Shown here: positions 27,693 through 37,293 of the stretch, piece by piece
How the letters are laid out: each line of letters opens with the position of its first letter
How positions within the stretch are numbered: the first letter of the stretch is position 1
Position numbers and translations under genes: made by a program
From: CAKZLS01 sp963786305
GTDB taxonomy: Bacteria; Pseudomonadota; Alphaproteobacteria; Rhodospirillales; Defluviicoccaceae
Direction: 5' to 3'
Assembly: GCA_963786305.1 (NCBI GenBank)
Contig: CAWAYL010000003.1
Coordinates: 1-64,000, forward strand
DNA: 64,000 nucleotides
The notes under the pieces: generated by a model
Seen by the model: only the letters and a program-made list of their open reading frames with translations
Told to the model about the DNA's origin: nothing
Database searches by the model: none

Positions 27693-27960
27693 TAGTGGTC
27701 CGGATCTAACATATGATACCCATACGATCGCGTTTCCCGCTCCCTCGGCAGGAGGGCGCGCGCCGGCGATGGGGATCCATCGTCAAGCGTGTCCGACGCC
27801 CCGAGGGAGTGCGAAACGCGATCCGAAGGGCGGCCTTCCGAGCCCCCTGGTGTCGTTGCGCGGCGCTTGTGATGCGACAGCATCACGCCACGCCACGCGC
27901 CTAACCAGAGAAACTCGGAAGGCCGTCGTATGGGTACCATATGTTAGATCCGGACCACTA
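27693..27960. mobile_element. MITE-like palindromic element, copy 1
   Basis: A 268-bp element with 35-bp terminal inverted repeats (outer sequence TAGTGGTCCGGATCTAACAT, one mismatch between ends), bounded by TA. A second inner inverted repeat is formed by CTCCCTCGG and CCGAGGGAG. A copy of the same length is at 36746-37013. There is no credible transposase; ends and TA borders suggest mobilisation by an IS630/Tc1-like enzyme, which is inference. It sits between the qor gene and the divergent DUF1192 gene. Confidence 0.85.
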
Positions 27961-28012
27961 GTATGCGGGAGCGCCGCCAGTCAAGGAGAGCCGGTCAAGG
28001 AGAAGACGTGCG

Positions 28013-28195
28013 ATGGATGCGGAAGACCTCGAACCGAAGAAACAGAAGCCCGCGCCCAGAAACCTCGACGAGATGTCCATCGAGGCGCTGCATGCGTACA
28101 TCGGCGAACTGGAGACCGAGATCGCACGCGTCCGCCAGTCCGTCGGCGCCAAGGAAAGGGCGCGCATGGGCGCCGAGGACATCTTTCGCCGGTAA
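28013..28195 (+). CDS. DUF1192 family protein
   Basis: A 60-residue protein, MDAEDLEPKKQKPAPRNLDE followed by MSIEALHAYIGELETEIARV and ending GAEDIFRR. This matches DUF1192, a short alphaproteobacterial family with an acidic N-terminus and an amphipathic helix. Function is unknown. The MITE lies between it and the divergent oxidoreductase; it converges with gatB. Confidence 0.88.
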   Translation: MDAEDLEPKKQKPAPRNLDEMSIEALHAYIGELETEIARVRQSVGAKERARMGAEDIFRR

Positions 28196-28237
28196 CGGTT
28201 CGCCCGGCAATGGCAGGAGTGCCGCGCTCGGGGCCCG

Positions 28238-29696
<1,459 letters not shown>

Positions 29697-29763
29697 AAAA
29701 GTCCCTGGTTGTTTCGCCGCGTGGCGTTGGGCCGCCCGTTCACGTATCCATGCTATCCACTCG

Positions 29764-30588
29764 TTATTCCACGGGGCGAATATAGCCGCCGTGAACCCAG
29801 CCTTCCAGATCCATCAGACCCTCCGGATGGTCGAGCACGTCGACGAAGCGCCAGGAACCGTGGCTGCCCTTGACCTCGATCCGGGTGCCCCTAGGCATCG
29901 GGCAGCCCTCCAGCTTGCCATGGACGCTGCCCGGTCCGGAGCGGATATTGAGCGGAGCGATGGTTTCATAGATATCCGGCGAATCGTCCCGGCGTCCGAG
30001 GACGCTGGAGCGGAATCCTTCCATGTTGAAGGCGGGTCCGGGATCGGTCTTGCGGCCCGGCGCGACATCTTCGTGGCCGACCACGTCGCGCAATTCATAG
30101 CGCTTGAGGAGCAATCGCGCGATCCGCTGCGTCGCCTCGAGCTGGGCGGCGGTGTAGACATGCCACCCTCTCGGCGATGTTTCGTTCTTGTGGGTCGCCT
30201 CGATGACGTCGGTGTCTTCGTATTCCTTGTTGAACGTCGACTTCCACTTGCCGCCGCTCCGCGTCAGCCACCCGGCATTGTCGAGCTCGATGCCGATGGC
30301 GTACTGGTTCATCCCGCTCAACCCTGCCCAGGTACTGCGTCCCGCGTGCCACGCCACCCGGTCGAACGGAACGAGCTGGGTGATGGCTCCATCCCGGCCG
30401 ATCACCAGATGCGCCGACGCGCTGATATCGCGGTCGGTCAGCGATCGGATCGCCCCGTCGACGCTGCTTCCGGCCGTATAGTGGATCACCAGGAATTTGG
30501 GATCGATCTTGCCGCCCCGGTTCGGGCTTTCACGAAAGGGATAGGACGTCCCGTCGTCGTGGTGAACGCGATGCCGCACGATCTTCAT
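29764..30588 (-). CDS. N-acetylmuramoyl-L-alanine amidase with SH3 domain
   Basis: A 274-residue peptidoglycan amidase of the Amidase_2 (zinc) type. LVIHYTAGS carries the first zinc His, SAHLVIGRDG and DVVGHEDVAPGRKTDPG carry the others. A C-terminal bacterial SH3 domain (about 212-272) contains LNIRSGPGSVHGKLEG and ends WVHGGYIRPVE. No signal peptide is evident, which resembles AmpD-like cytoplasmic enzymes, but the SH3 domain suggests cell-wall contact, so location is unclear. Confidence 0.88.
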   Translation of the reverse strand: MKIVRHRVHHDDGTSYPFRESPNRGGKIDPKFLVIHYTAGSSVDGAIRSLTDRDISASAHLVIGRDGAITQLVPFDRVAWHAGRSTWAGLSGMNQYAIGIELDNAGWLTRSGGKWKSTFNKEYEDTDVIEATHKNETSPRGWHVYTAAQLEATQRIARLLLKRYELRDVVGHEDVAPGRKTDPGPAFNMEGFRSSVLGRRDDSPDIYETIAPLNIRSGPGSVHGKLEGCPMPRGTRIEVKGSHGSWRFVDVLDHPEGLMDLEGWVHGGYIRPVE

Positions 30589-30604
30589 CGGGGGGTTCCT
30601 CCTC

Positions 30605-30655
30605 TAGAGCAATATCCGTTCAAGTGGAATCACTTGATCGGATTTACTTGCTCTA
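30605..30655. repeat. Palindromic intergenic repeat A
   Basis: Begins TAGAGCAA and ends TTGCTCTA with an inner TCAAGTGGAATCACTTGA. It forms a long imperfect hairpin and belongs to a family of TAGAGC...GCTCTA palindromes common between genes in alphaproteobacteria. Confidence 0.75.
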
Positions 30656-30668
30656 AAAATAAATAGTT

Positions 30669-30717
30669 TAGAGCACGGTGCGATTGGATCGGGTCGATCT
30701 GATCGCACCGTGCTCTA
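30669..30717. repeat. Palindromic intergenic repeat B
   Basis: TAGAGCACGGTGCGAT pairs perfectly with ATCGCACCGTGCTCTA; an inner GATCG-GGT-CGATC extends the hairpin. It has the same TAGAGC ends as repeat A, 13 bases away. The two lie between the amidase and the ABC operon starts. Confidence 0.8.
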
Positions 30718-30821
30718 GTGGCTTGGATCGGCAATTCAGAGCACTTCGCTTTCCAACATGTCAAGCACGTCATATATTGTCGCCTTGGCGTAACGGAGCG
30801 GCCGGCGAAGGATGAACATTG

Positions 30822-31595
30822 ATGACCTCGAGCGCACCGGCCCTGGTTGCCGAGGATATCCACAAGCGCTTCGGCTCGGTGGAGGTCCTGAAGGGGATAT
30901 CGTTGACCGCCGGCGACGGCGACGTGATCTCCATCATCGGCTCGAGCGGATCGGGCAAGAGCACCTTCCTGCGCTGCCTCAATCTCCTGGAATCGCCGGA
31001 CCAGGGCCGCATCAACCTCGCGGGCGAGGAACTGGCGCTTAAGCACAAGCGCGGCGTCGGCCTGGTGGCCGCCGATCACGGGCAGATCGTCCGGATGCGG
31101 GCGAAGATGGGCTTCGTCTTCCAGAGCTTCAATCTATGGTCGCACCTGACCATTCTGGAAAATGTCATCGAGGCGCCGGTCCATGTCGCCAAACTTCCCC
31201 GGTCCGAAGCCGTCGAGCGGGCCGAAGCGCTTCTCTCCAAGGTCGGTATCGCCGAAAAACGCAATGTCTACCCCGGTCAGCTGTCGGGCGGACAACAGCA
31301 GCGCGTCGCCATCGCCCGGGCGCTCGCCATGGAGCCGAAACTGCTTTTGTTCGACGAGCCCACCTCGGCGCTCGATCCGGAGCTGGTCAACGAGGTGCTT
31401 CAGGTCATGCAGACCCTGGCCTCCGAAGGCCGCACCATGCTCGTCGTCACCCACGAGATGCGCTTCGCCAAGGAAGTCTCGACGGACGTCGTGTTCCTGC
31501 ATGAAGGCCGCATCCATGAACAGGGCCCGCCGTCACAGGTTTTCCAGAACCCCACGTCCGAGCGATGCCGCCAGTTCCTTACCAGCCATCTTTGA
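30822..31595 (+). CDS. Amino-acid ABC transporter ATP-binding protein
   Basis: About 257 residues from ATG 30822, with AAGGA nine bases upstream; a TTG one codon before is possible. It is the ATPase of a polar amino-acid importer, HisP/OccP-like. Walker A is GSSGSGKST, the signature LSGGQQQR, Walker B LLLFDEPTSALD, the switch His is in VVTHEM. It is the first gene of a four-gene transport operon (ATPase, binding protein, two permeases). Confidence 0.95.
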   Translation: MTSSAPALVAEDIHKRFGSVEVLKGISLTAGDGDVISIIGSSGSGKSTFLRCLNLLESPDQGRINLAGEELALKHKRGVGLVAADHGQIVRMRAKMGFVFQSFNLWSHLTILENVIEAPVHVAKLPRSEAVERAEALLSKVGIAEKRNVYPGQLSGGQQQRVAIARALAMEPKLLLFDEPTSALDPELVNEVLQVMQTLASEGRTMLVVTHEMRFAKEVSTDVVFLHEGRIHEQGPPSQVFQNPTSERCRQFLTSHL

Positions 31596-31653
31596 CGTAG
31601 AATGAAACAAGCCAGCCTGTCCAAATCCAAAGCAAAATAATGGGGAGACCACA

Positions 31654-32412
31654 ATGAACAAGCGCTCAATCGCCGCCGCTGCCTTCACCGCCGCCGTCAT
31701 CGGCGTGTTCATGGCCGGATCCGCCCAGGCGGTGGAAAAGCTCCGCATCGGTACCGAAGGCGCCTACCCGCCGTTCAACCAGATCGATCCCAGCGGCAAC
31801 GTCATCGGTTTCGACATCGACATCGCCCGGGCGCTGTGCAACGAGATGCAGGTGGAATGCGAATTCATCACCCAGGACTGGGACGGCATCATCCCGGGAT
31901 TGCTGGCCAAGAAGTACGACGCCATCGTCGCCAGCATGTCCATCACCGAGGAACGCCAGAAAGCCGTGGCGTTTACCGATCCATACTACTCCAACAAGCT
32001 CCAGTACGTGGCGCCCAAGGATTCCAAAGTGGATCCGGGCAACCTCAAGGGCAAGTCGGTGGGCGCCCAGCGCGCCACCATCAGCGCCAGCTACCTCGAG
32101 GACAACCTCTCGGACGAGGTCGGCATCAAGCTCTACGACACCCAGGAAAACGCGTATCTGGACCTGGAATCCGGCCGCACGGACGTGGTTCTCGCCGACA
32201 TGCTGGTGACCTACGAGTGGCTGCAGAAGGGCGCCGGCGAGCGCTTCCAGTTCATCGGCGAGCCGGTGAACATCGACGACAGCATCGGCATCGCGGTGCG
32301 CAAGGACGACGAGGACCTTCTGAAGCGCCTGAACGACGCGCTGGCCGCCATCGTCGCCGACGGCACCTACGCCGAGATCAACGCCAAGTACTTCCCGTTC
32401 AGCATCTATTGA
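31654..32412 (+). CDS. Amino-acid ABC transporter periplasmic binding protein
   Basis: A 252-residue class 3 solute-binding protein of the Lys/Arg/Orn/His type. Residues 1-26 form a signal peptide ending GSAQA. The mature part has KLRIGTEGAYPPFNQIDPSG, GFDIDIARALCNEM, and the SITEERQKAVAFTDPYY block with the typical ligand-binding TDPYY. It ends shortly before the permease genes. The basic-amino-acid preference is inferred from the family. Confidence 0.94.
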   Translation: MNKRSIAAAAFTAAVIGVFMAGSAQAVEKLRIGTEGAYPPFNQIDPSGNVIGFDIDIARALCNEMQVECEFITQDWDGIIPGLLAKKYDAIVASMSITEERQKAVAFTDPYYSNKLQYVAPKDSKVDPGNLKGKSVGAQRATISASYLEDNLSDEVGIKLYDTQENAYLDLESGRTDVVLADMLVTYEWLQKGAGERFQFIGEPVNIDDSIGIAVRKDDEDLLKRLNDALAAIVADGTYAEINAKYFPFSIY

Positions 32413-32452
32413 TGCCGTCAAGGGTGGCGTCCCGGCATCGAGGTCCGAGGCC

Positions 32453-33148
32453 ATGATCGACCTCCAGGGGTTCGGCGATCAGTTGCTACTGGGCGCGTGG
32501 ATGACCCTGAAGCTGGCCTTCGGGGCGCTCATCGGCGGCGTCGTTCTGGGGCTTGCCGGGGCCATGGCCAAGCTCTCGGAATTCAAGGTCGCGCGCGCCA
32601 TCGCCTCCACCTACACCACGGTGGTGCGCGGCCTGCCCGAGCTTTTGGTGGTGCTGATCATCTATTTCGGCTCGTCGGCGCTACTCACCACCGCCGCCGG
32701 CTGGGTGGGGCACGACGGTTTCATCGAGCTCGGCCCCTACGCCGCCGGCGTCATCGCCCTCAGCCTGACCTTCGGCGCCTACGCCACCGAGATCTTCCGG
32801 GGCGCCATCCTCGCCATTCCCAAGGGCCAGATCGAGGCGGCCCGCGCCTTTGGCATGAGCCCGGCGCTGACGTTCCGGCGCATCGTCCTGCCGCAGGTCT
32901 GGCGGATCGCGCTCCCCGGGCTCGGCAACCTCTTTCTCGTGCTGCTCAAGGACACCTCGCTGATCTCGGTCATCGGCCTCGACGAACTGATGCGCGCCTC
33001 GACCATCGCCGTCGGCTTCACCCGCGAGCCGTTCACCTTCTACCTGCTCGCCGCCGTGCTCTATCTGTTGATGACCATCGTCACCATGGTGGTCCTGCAT
33101 TACGCCGAACGCGCCGCCTCCAAGGGCGTGCCGAGGCTGGCGGCGTAA
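32453..33148 (+). CDS. Amino-acid ABC transporter permease 1 (HisQ-like)
   Basis: A 231-residue inner-membrane permease with about five helices. The EAA loop contacting the ATPase is IEAARAFGMSPALTFRRIVL. VVRGLPELLVVLIIYFG is the conserved HisQ/OccQ-type motif. It is followed after 24 bases by the second permease. Confidence 0.94.
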   Translation: MIDLQGFGDQLLLGAWMTLKLAFGALIGGVVLGLAGAMAKLSEFKVARAIASTYTTVVRGLPELLVVLIIYFGSSALLTTAAGWVGHDGFIELGPYAAGVIALSLTFGAYATEIFRGAILAIPKGQIEAARAFGMSPALTFRRIVLPQVWRIALPGLGNLFLVLLKDTSLISVIGLDELMRASTIAVGFTREPFTFYLLAAVLYLLMTIVTMVVLHYAERAASKGVPRLAA

Positions 33149-33172
33149 GGTGTAAGGGGTCCAGCGCCGCGC

Positions 33173-33862
33173 ATGAACATCGAAGTCATCGTCGAGAACC
33201 TGCCGAAGCTGCTCGAGGGAGCCCTGCTCACCATTGAACTGGTGGTGCTGGCGCTCGTCGTCGGCATGGTGTTCGCGCTGCCGGCGGCGCTGATGCGGGT
33301 ATCGGCGAACTGGCTGCTGCGCGGTCCGGCCTACGCCTATATCTTCTTTTTCCGCGGCACGCCGCTGCTGGTGCAGATCTTTCTCATCTACTACGGGCTG
33401 GGCCAGTTCGACGCGGTGCGCGAGAGTATCCTGTGGCCGGTGCTCCGCGAGCCTTTCTGGTGCGCCATCATCGCGTTCGCGCTCAACACCGGCGCCTATA
33501 CCGCCGAGATTTTTCGCGGCGGCATCGAGGCCGTCCCCCGCGGCCAGATCGAGGCCGCCCGCGCCTTCGGCATGTCCCGCACGACCTGCTACCGCCGGAT
33601 CATCCTGCCGCAGGCCTGGCGCATCGCGCTTCCCGCCTACGGCAACGAGGTGATCCTGATGCTCAAGGGCAGCGCGCTCGCCAGCACCATCACGCTGCTC
33701 GACCTCACCGGCATGGCGCGGACCATCATCGCCCGCACCTACATGCCGGTCGAGATCTTCCTCGCCGCCGGCGCCCTCTACCTGGTTCTCACTTTCCTCT
33801 TCACCAACGGCTACCGCCTGCTGGAGCGCCGCCTCAACCGCCACCTGGCGCCGCTCACCTGA
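33173..33862 (+). CDS. Amino-acid ABC transporter permease 2 (HisM-like)
   Basis: A 229-residue permease pairing with the preceding one. FFRGTPLLVQIFLIYYGLGQ is the HisM/OccM-type motif and IEAARAFGMSRTTCYRRIIL the EAA loop. It is the last gene of the transporter operon. Confidence 0.94.
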   Translation: MNIEVIVENLPKLLEGALLTIELVVLALVVGMVFALPAALMRVSANWLLRGPAYAYIFFFRGTPLLVQIFLIYYGLGQFDAVRESILWPVLREPFWCAIIAFALNTGAYTAEIFRGGIEAVPRGQIEAARAFGMSRTTCYRRIILPQAWRIALPAYGNEVILMLKGSALASTITLLDLTGMARTIIARTYMPVEIFLAAGALYLVLTFLFTNGYRLLERRLNRHLAPLT

Positions 33863-34282
33863 ACGGTATCCGGCCTGGCAGTCACCCCGCTGAACCCACC
33901 CCGTCCGGCAACCCGCTGTTAACCCGCTCTGCGTAGTGTCGGAACGCGTTCAGCTATTACGAGCTCGTACACGGTCATGACCGGCGTCGGCGGCGGCAGC
34001 GCCAACACGTTCGCGATGAAATCCAGTTCCATGCCGCTGCAAGACCCCATGGCGATCGGCACGGCGTCCGCGCTGCTCATCAACGCGTTGGGCACGGTCA
34101 GCGGGTCCATGGTTGTACTTTGCATGGGGTTGTTTTCGAGAAATCGCGACACCCCCTCCCCCCCCGCCGCCCGCCACGTGGGGCAGTCTCCGGCTTGGAA
34201 TCCGGCCCGGAAACTTCCATATCAGGTGTTTCGCTGCCTAACCGAGACCGAACGCGAAGCGGCCCCTTGCAAGGATATCACC
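33863..34282. other. Gap with an unclear small open frame
   Basis: No gene is firmly supported. On the minus strand, 33919-34125 (ATG at 34123-34125) could encode about 68 residues including VPIAMGSCSGMELDFIANVL, with high GC at third positions. The plus strand has equally high GC3 over the same bases in the frame from 33977, so strand cannot be settled. It may be a relic or an unknown small gene. The gap also holds the promoter of the oxidoreductase gene that follows. Confidence 0.3.
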
Positions 34283-35316
34283 ATGTCACAGCCCGACACG
34301 ACCAATCGCCAATGGGTTCTGGCCGAGCGGCCCAAGGGAGAGCCGACGAAGGAGACCTTGACCCTGGTCGAGAACCCGCCGCCGACGCCAGGTGACGGGC
34401 AGATGCTGCTGCGCACCGAGTACCTCTCGCTCGATCCCTACATGCGGGGCCGGATGAGCGATGCTCCTTCGTATGCCCCGCCGGTCGAGATCGGCGCGGT
34501 GATGGTTGGCGGCACAATGTCGCGGGTGGTCACGTCGAACCTGGACGGGTTCGCGGCGGGCGACTGGGTGCTCGGCTTCAACGGCTGGCAGGACTATGCC
34601 CTGTCGGATGGCGAGGGGGCGACCAATCTCGGCCCGTCGCCCGCGCATCCTTCCTGGGCGCTCGGCATTCTCGGAATGCCCGGCTTCACGGCCTGGGCGG
34701 GCCTGACGCAGATCGGCGCGCCCCGACCCGGCGAGACCCTCGCCGTGGCCGCCGCCACCGGCCCGGTCGGCGCCACCGTCGGTCAGATCGGCAAGATCCT
34801 GGGGTGCCGCGTCGTCGGCATCGCGGGCGGCCCGGACAAATGCGCCTATGCGAAGAGCGAGCTCGGGTTCGACGCCTGCATCGACCACAAGGCGCCCGAC
34901 TTTGCCGAACGCCTTGCCGAGGCCAGCGCGGACGGCATCGACATCTACTTCGAAAACGTCGGCGGCAAGGTGCTGGATGCGGTCATCCCGCTGTTGAACG
35001 CCAATGCGCGGGTGCCGGTGTGCGGCCTGGTATCGCAATACAACGCCACCGAACTCCGCCGGGGCCGGATCGGCTGAATTGGCTGATGGGCCATATCCTG
35101 CGCAAGAAGCTCCGGGTGCAGGGCTTCATCATTTTCGACACGTTCGACCATCTCTATCCGGAATTCACCGAGCAGATGGGGGCGTGGGTGGAAAGCGGCA
35201 AGGTCAAGTATCGCGAAGAGGTCATCGACGGTCTGGAAAATGCCCCCGAAGCCTTCATCGGCCTGCTCAAGGGCGAAAACTTCGGCAAGCGGGTGATCCG
35301 CGTCGGCCGGAACTGA
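34283..35316 (+). CDS. NADP-dependent oxidoreductase (CurA-like MDR, one frameshift)
   Basis: A zinc-independent medium-chain reductase related to CurA/leukotriene B4 dehydrogenase, reducing C=C bonds next to carbonyls. It starts MSQPDTTNRQWVLAERPKGE. Motifs include LSLDPYMRGRM, the Rossmann block AAATGPVGATVGQIGKI and DIYFENVGGKVLDAV. After YNATEL the frame shifts near 35056, apparently by loss of one C; the second frame reads LNWLMGHILRKKLRVQGFII and ends RVIRVGRN. Corrected length is about 345, standard for the family. A sequencing indel is likely. Confidence 0.88.
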
Positions 35317-35350
35317 CTCCAACGGAAAGGAAAGATCCGGACCACCCGCT

Positions 35351-36733
35351 TCAGCATTCGACGACATTGACGGCGAGGCCGCCGAGCGAGGTCTCCTTGT
35401 ATTTGTTGCTCATGTCGAAGCCGGTCTGGCGCATGGTTTCGATGACCTTGTCGAGCGAGACGAAGTGCGTGCCGTCGCCGCGCAGCGCCAGGCGGGCGGC
35501 GTTGATGGCCTTGACCGCGCCCATGGTGTTGCGCTCGATGCAGGGCACCTGGACCAGCCCGGCGATGGGATCGCAGGTCAGCCCGAGATTGTGCTCCATG
35601 CCGATTTCGGCGGCGTTCTCGATCTGCTCGTTGGTCCCGCCGAGCGCCGCGCACAGCCCGGCCGCCGCCATCGAACAGGCCACCCCGACCTCGCCCTGGC
35701 ACCCCATCTCGGCCGCCGAGATGGACGCATTGGTCTTGTACAGCATGCCGATGGCGCCGGCGGTGGCGAGGAACGTGAACACCCCGGTCTCGCGCGCTCC
35801 CGGCACGAAGCGCATGTAGTACGTGAGCACCGCCGGGATCACGCCGGCCGCGCCGTTGGTGGGCGCCGTGACCACCCGCCCGCCGGCGGCGTTCTCCTCG
35901 TTGACGGCGAGCGCGTAGAGATTGACCCAGTCCAGCACGGTGAGGACGTCGCTCAGCGCTTTTTCGGGGCGGGCGAGCAGTTCGTCCTTCAGGCATTTGG
36001 CCCGCCGCCTGACGCCGAGACCGCCGGGCAGAACGCCCGCTTCCCGGCATCCGCGCTCGATGCACGCTTCCATCACCCGCCAAATATTGCGGAGGCCCTC
36101 GCGGGTCTCTTCTTCGCTGCGCCAGGCCTTTTCGTTTTCCAGGACGATCTCGGCCAACGACAGGCCCGTCCCGTGGCCGATGTCGAGCAATTGCGTCGCG
36201 GAGTTGAAGGGATGAGCGACCTGGATGTTGCTGCCGGGGGCGTCGCCGCCGCTGTCGATCTCGGTGTCGCTGAGGACGAAGCCGCCGCCGACCGAGTAGT
36301 AGGTCTCCTCGAGAAGTACCGCGCCCGATGGGTCTGTCGCGACGAAACGCAGTCCGTTGGGATGCTTGTCCAGGAATTGGCCGAAGTGAAACACCACGTC
36401 GGCGGCGGGATCGAAGTCGATGGCGTGGCGATCGAACACCATCATCCGCCTCTCCGAAGCGATCCGCGCCACCCGCTCATCGGCGGCGTCGGCGTCGACC
36501 CGGTCCGGAACCTCGCCGGCAAGACCCAGGATAACGGCTTTTTCCGTCGCGTGCCCCTTGCCGGTGAGCGCCAGCGATCCGTAAAGGTTCGCCTCGGTCC
36601 GCGCCACCCGGGCGAGCAGACCCCGCGCCTCGAGCTGGAGCACGAAGCGGTGCGCCGCCCACATGGGTCCGACGGTGTGCGAGCTCGACGGCCCGATCCC
36701 GATCTTGAACAGGTCGAATACACTCAGGGGCAT
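35351..36733 (-). CDS. sdaA: L-serine ammonia-lyase
   Basis: A 460-residue single-chain Fe-S L-serine dehydratase making pyruvate and ammonia from serine. It opens MPLSVFDLFKIGIGPSSSHT with the typical GPSSSHT. Cluster cysteines lie in VACSMAAAG and CDPIAGLVQVPCIERN. The frame is complete. AGGAGA precedes the ATG, and the MITE copy 2 begins only 13 bases upstream of the start, so transcription must come from within or beyond that element. Confidence 0.95.
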   Translation of the reverse strand: MPLSVFDLFKIGIGPSSSHTVGPMWAAHRFVLQLEARGLLARVARTEANLYGSLALTGKGHATEKAVILGLAGEVPDRVDADAADERVARIASERRMMVFDRHAIDFDPAADVVFHFGQFLDKHPNGLRFVATDPSGAVLLEETYYSVGGGFVLSDTEIDSGGDAPGSNIQVAHPFNSATQLLDIGHGTGLSLAEIVLENEKAWRSEEETREGLRNIWRVMEACIERGCREAGVLPGGLGVRRRAKCLKDELLARPEKALSDVLTVLDWVNLYALAVNEENAAGGRVVTAPTNGAAGVIPAVLTYYMRFVPGARETGVFTFLATAGAIGMLYKTNASISAAEMGCQGEVGVACSMAAAGLCAALGGTNEQIENAAEIGMEHNLGLTCDPIAGLVQVPCIERNTMGAVKAINAARLALRGDGTHFVSLDKVIETMRQTGFDMSNKYKETSLGGLAVNVVEC

Positions 36734-36745
36734 CGCCGGCTCTCC

Positions 36746-37013
36746 TAGTGGTTTGGATCCAACATATGGTACCCATACGATCGCATTTCTCCCTCCCTCG
36801 GCAGGAGGACGCGCGCCGGCGATGGGGACCCATCGTCAAGCGCGTCAGACGCCCCGAGGGAGCGGGAAATGCGACCCGCAGGGCGGCCTTCCGAGCCCCC
36901 TGGCGTCGTTGCGCGGCGCTTGTGATGCGACAGCATCACGCCGCGCCACGCGCCTAACCAGCGGAACTCGGAAGGCCGTCGTATGGGCACCATATGTTAG
37001 ATCCAGACCACTA
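36746..37013. mobile_element. MITE-like palindromic element, copy 2
   Basis: A 268-bp second copy of the element at 27693-27960, in the same orientation and about 90% identical by eye. The terminal repeats begin TAGTGGTTTGGATCCAACAT on the left and the right end is their complement with a few changes. It separates sdaA from the divergent prfC gene and touches the ribosome site of sdaA. Confidence 0.85.
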
Positions 37014-37293
37014 AACGCTCTCCGGATTGCACCCAATGCGAAACACGTCGCTGGTCATTTCGGGTCTATTGTCCACTTTTTTCGCGGAAGCACCGTTCCT
37101 TTTTCGTCTCTTATCGTTCCGTTTCATCCCTCACGCAGCAGCAATCCCGGCGCTTTTCCGTAAAGCTGGCGAAAAAGCCGCGAAACGGGTAGTGTCGCGG
37201 TTTCCCAAACTCCAACCTCCGCTCACGGCACGATTGGCGCCACGCGGACGCGCACCGCACAGTGCGCATGGGAAAACGTCCGGCGCGATCCGC

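Noticed and set aside
27692..27940. 82-codon frame in the MITE as a real gene
   Set aside because: It lies wholly in a palindromic element, has no ribosome site or family, and is open in both copies because the copies are nearly identical.
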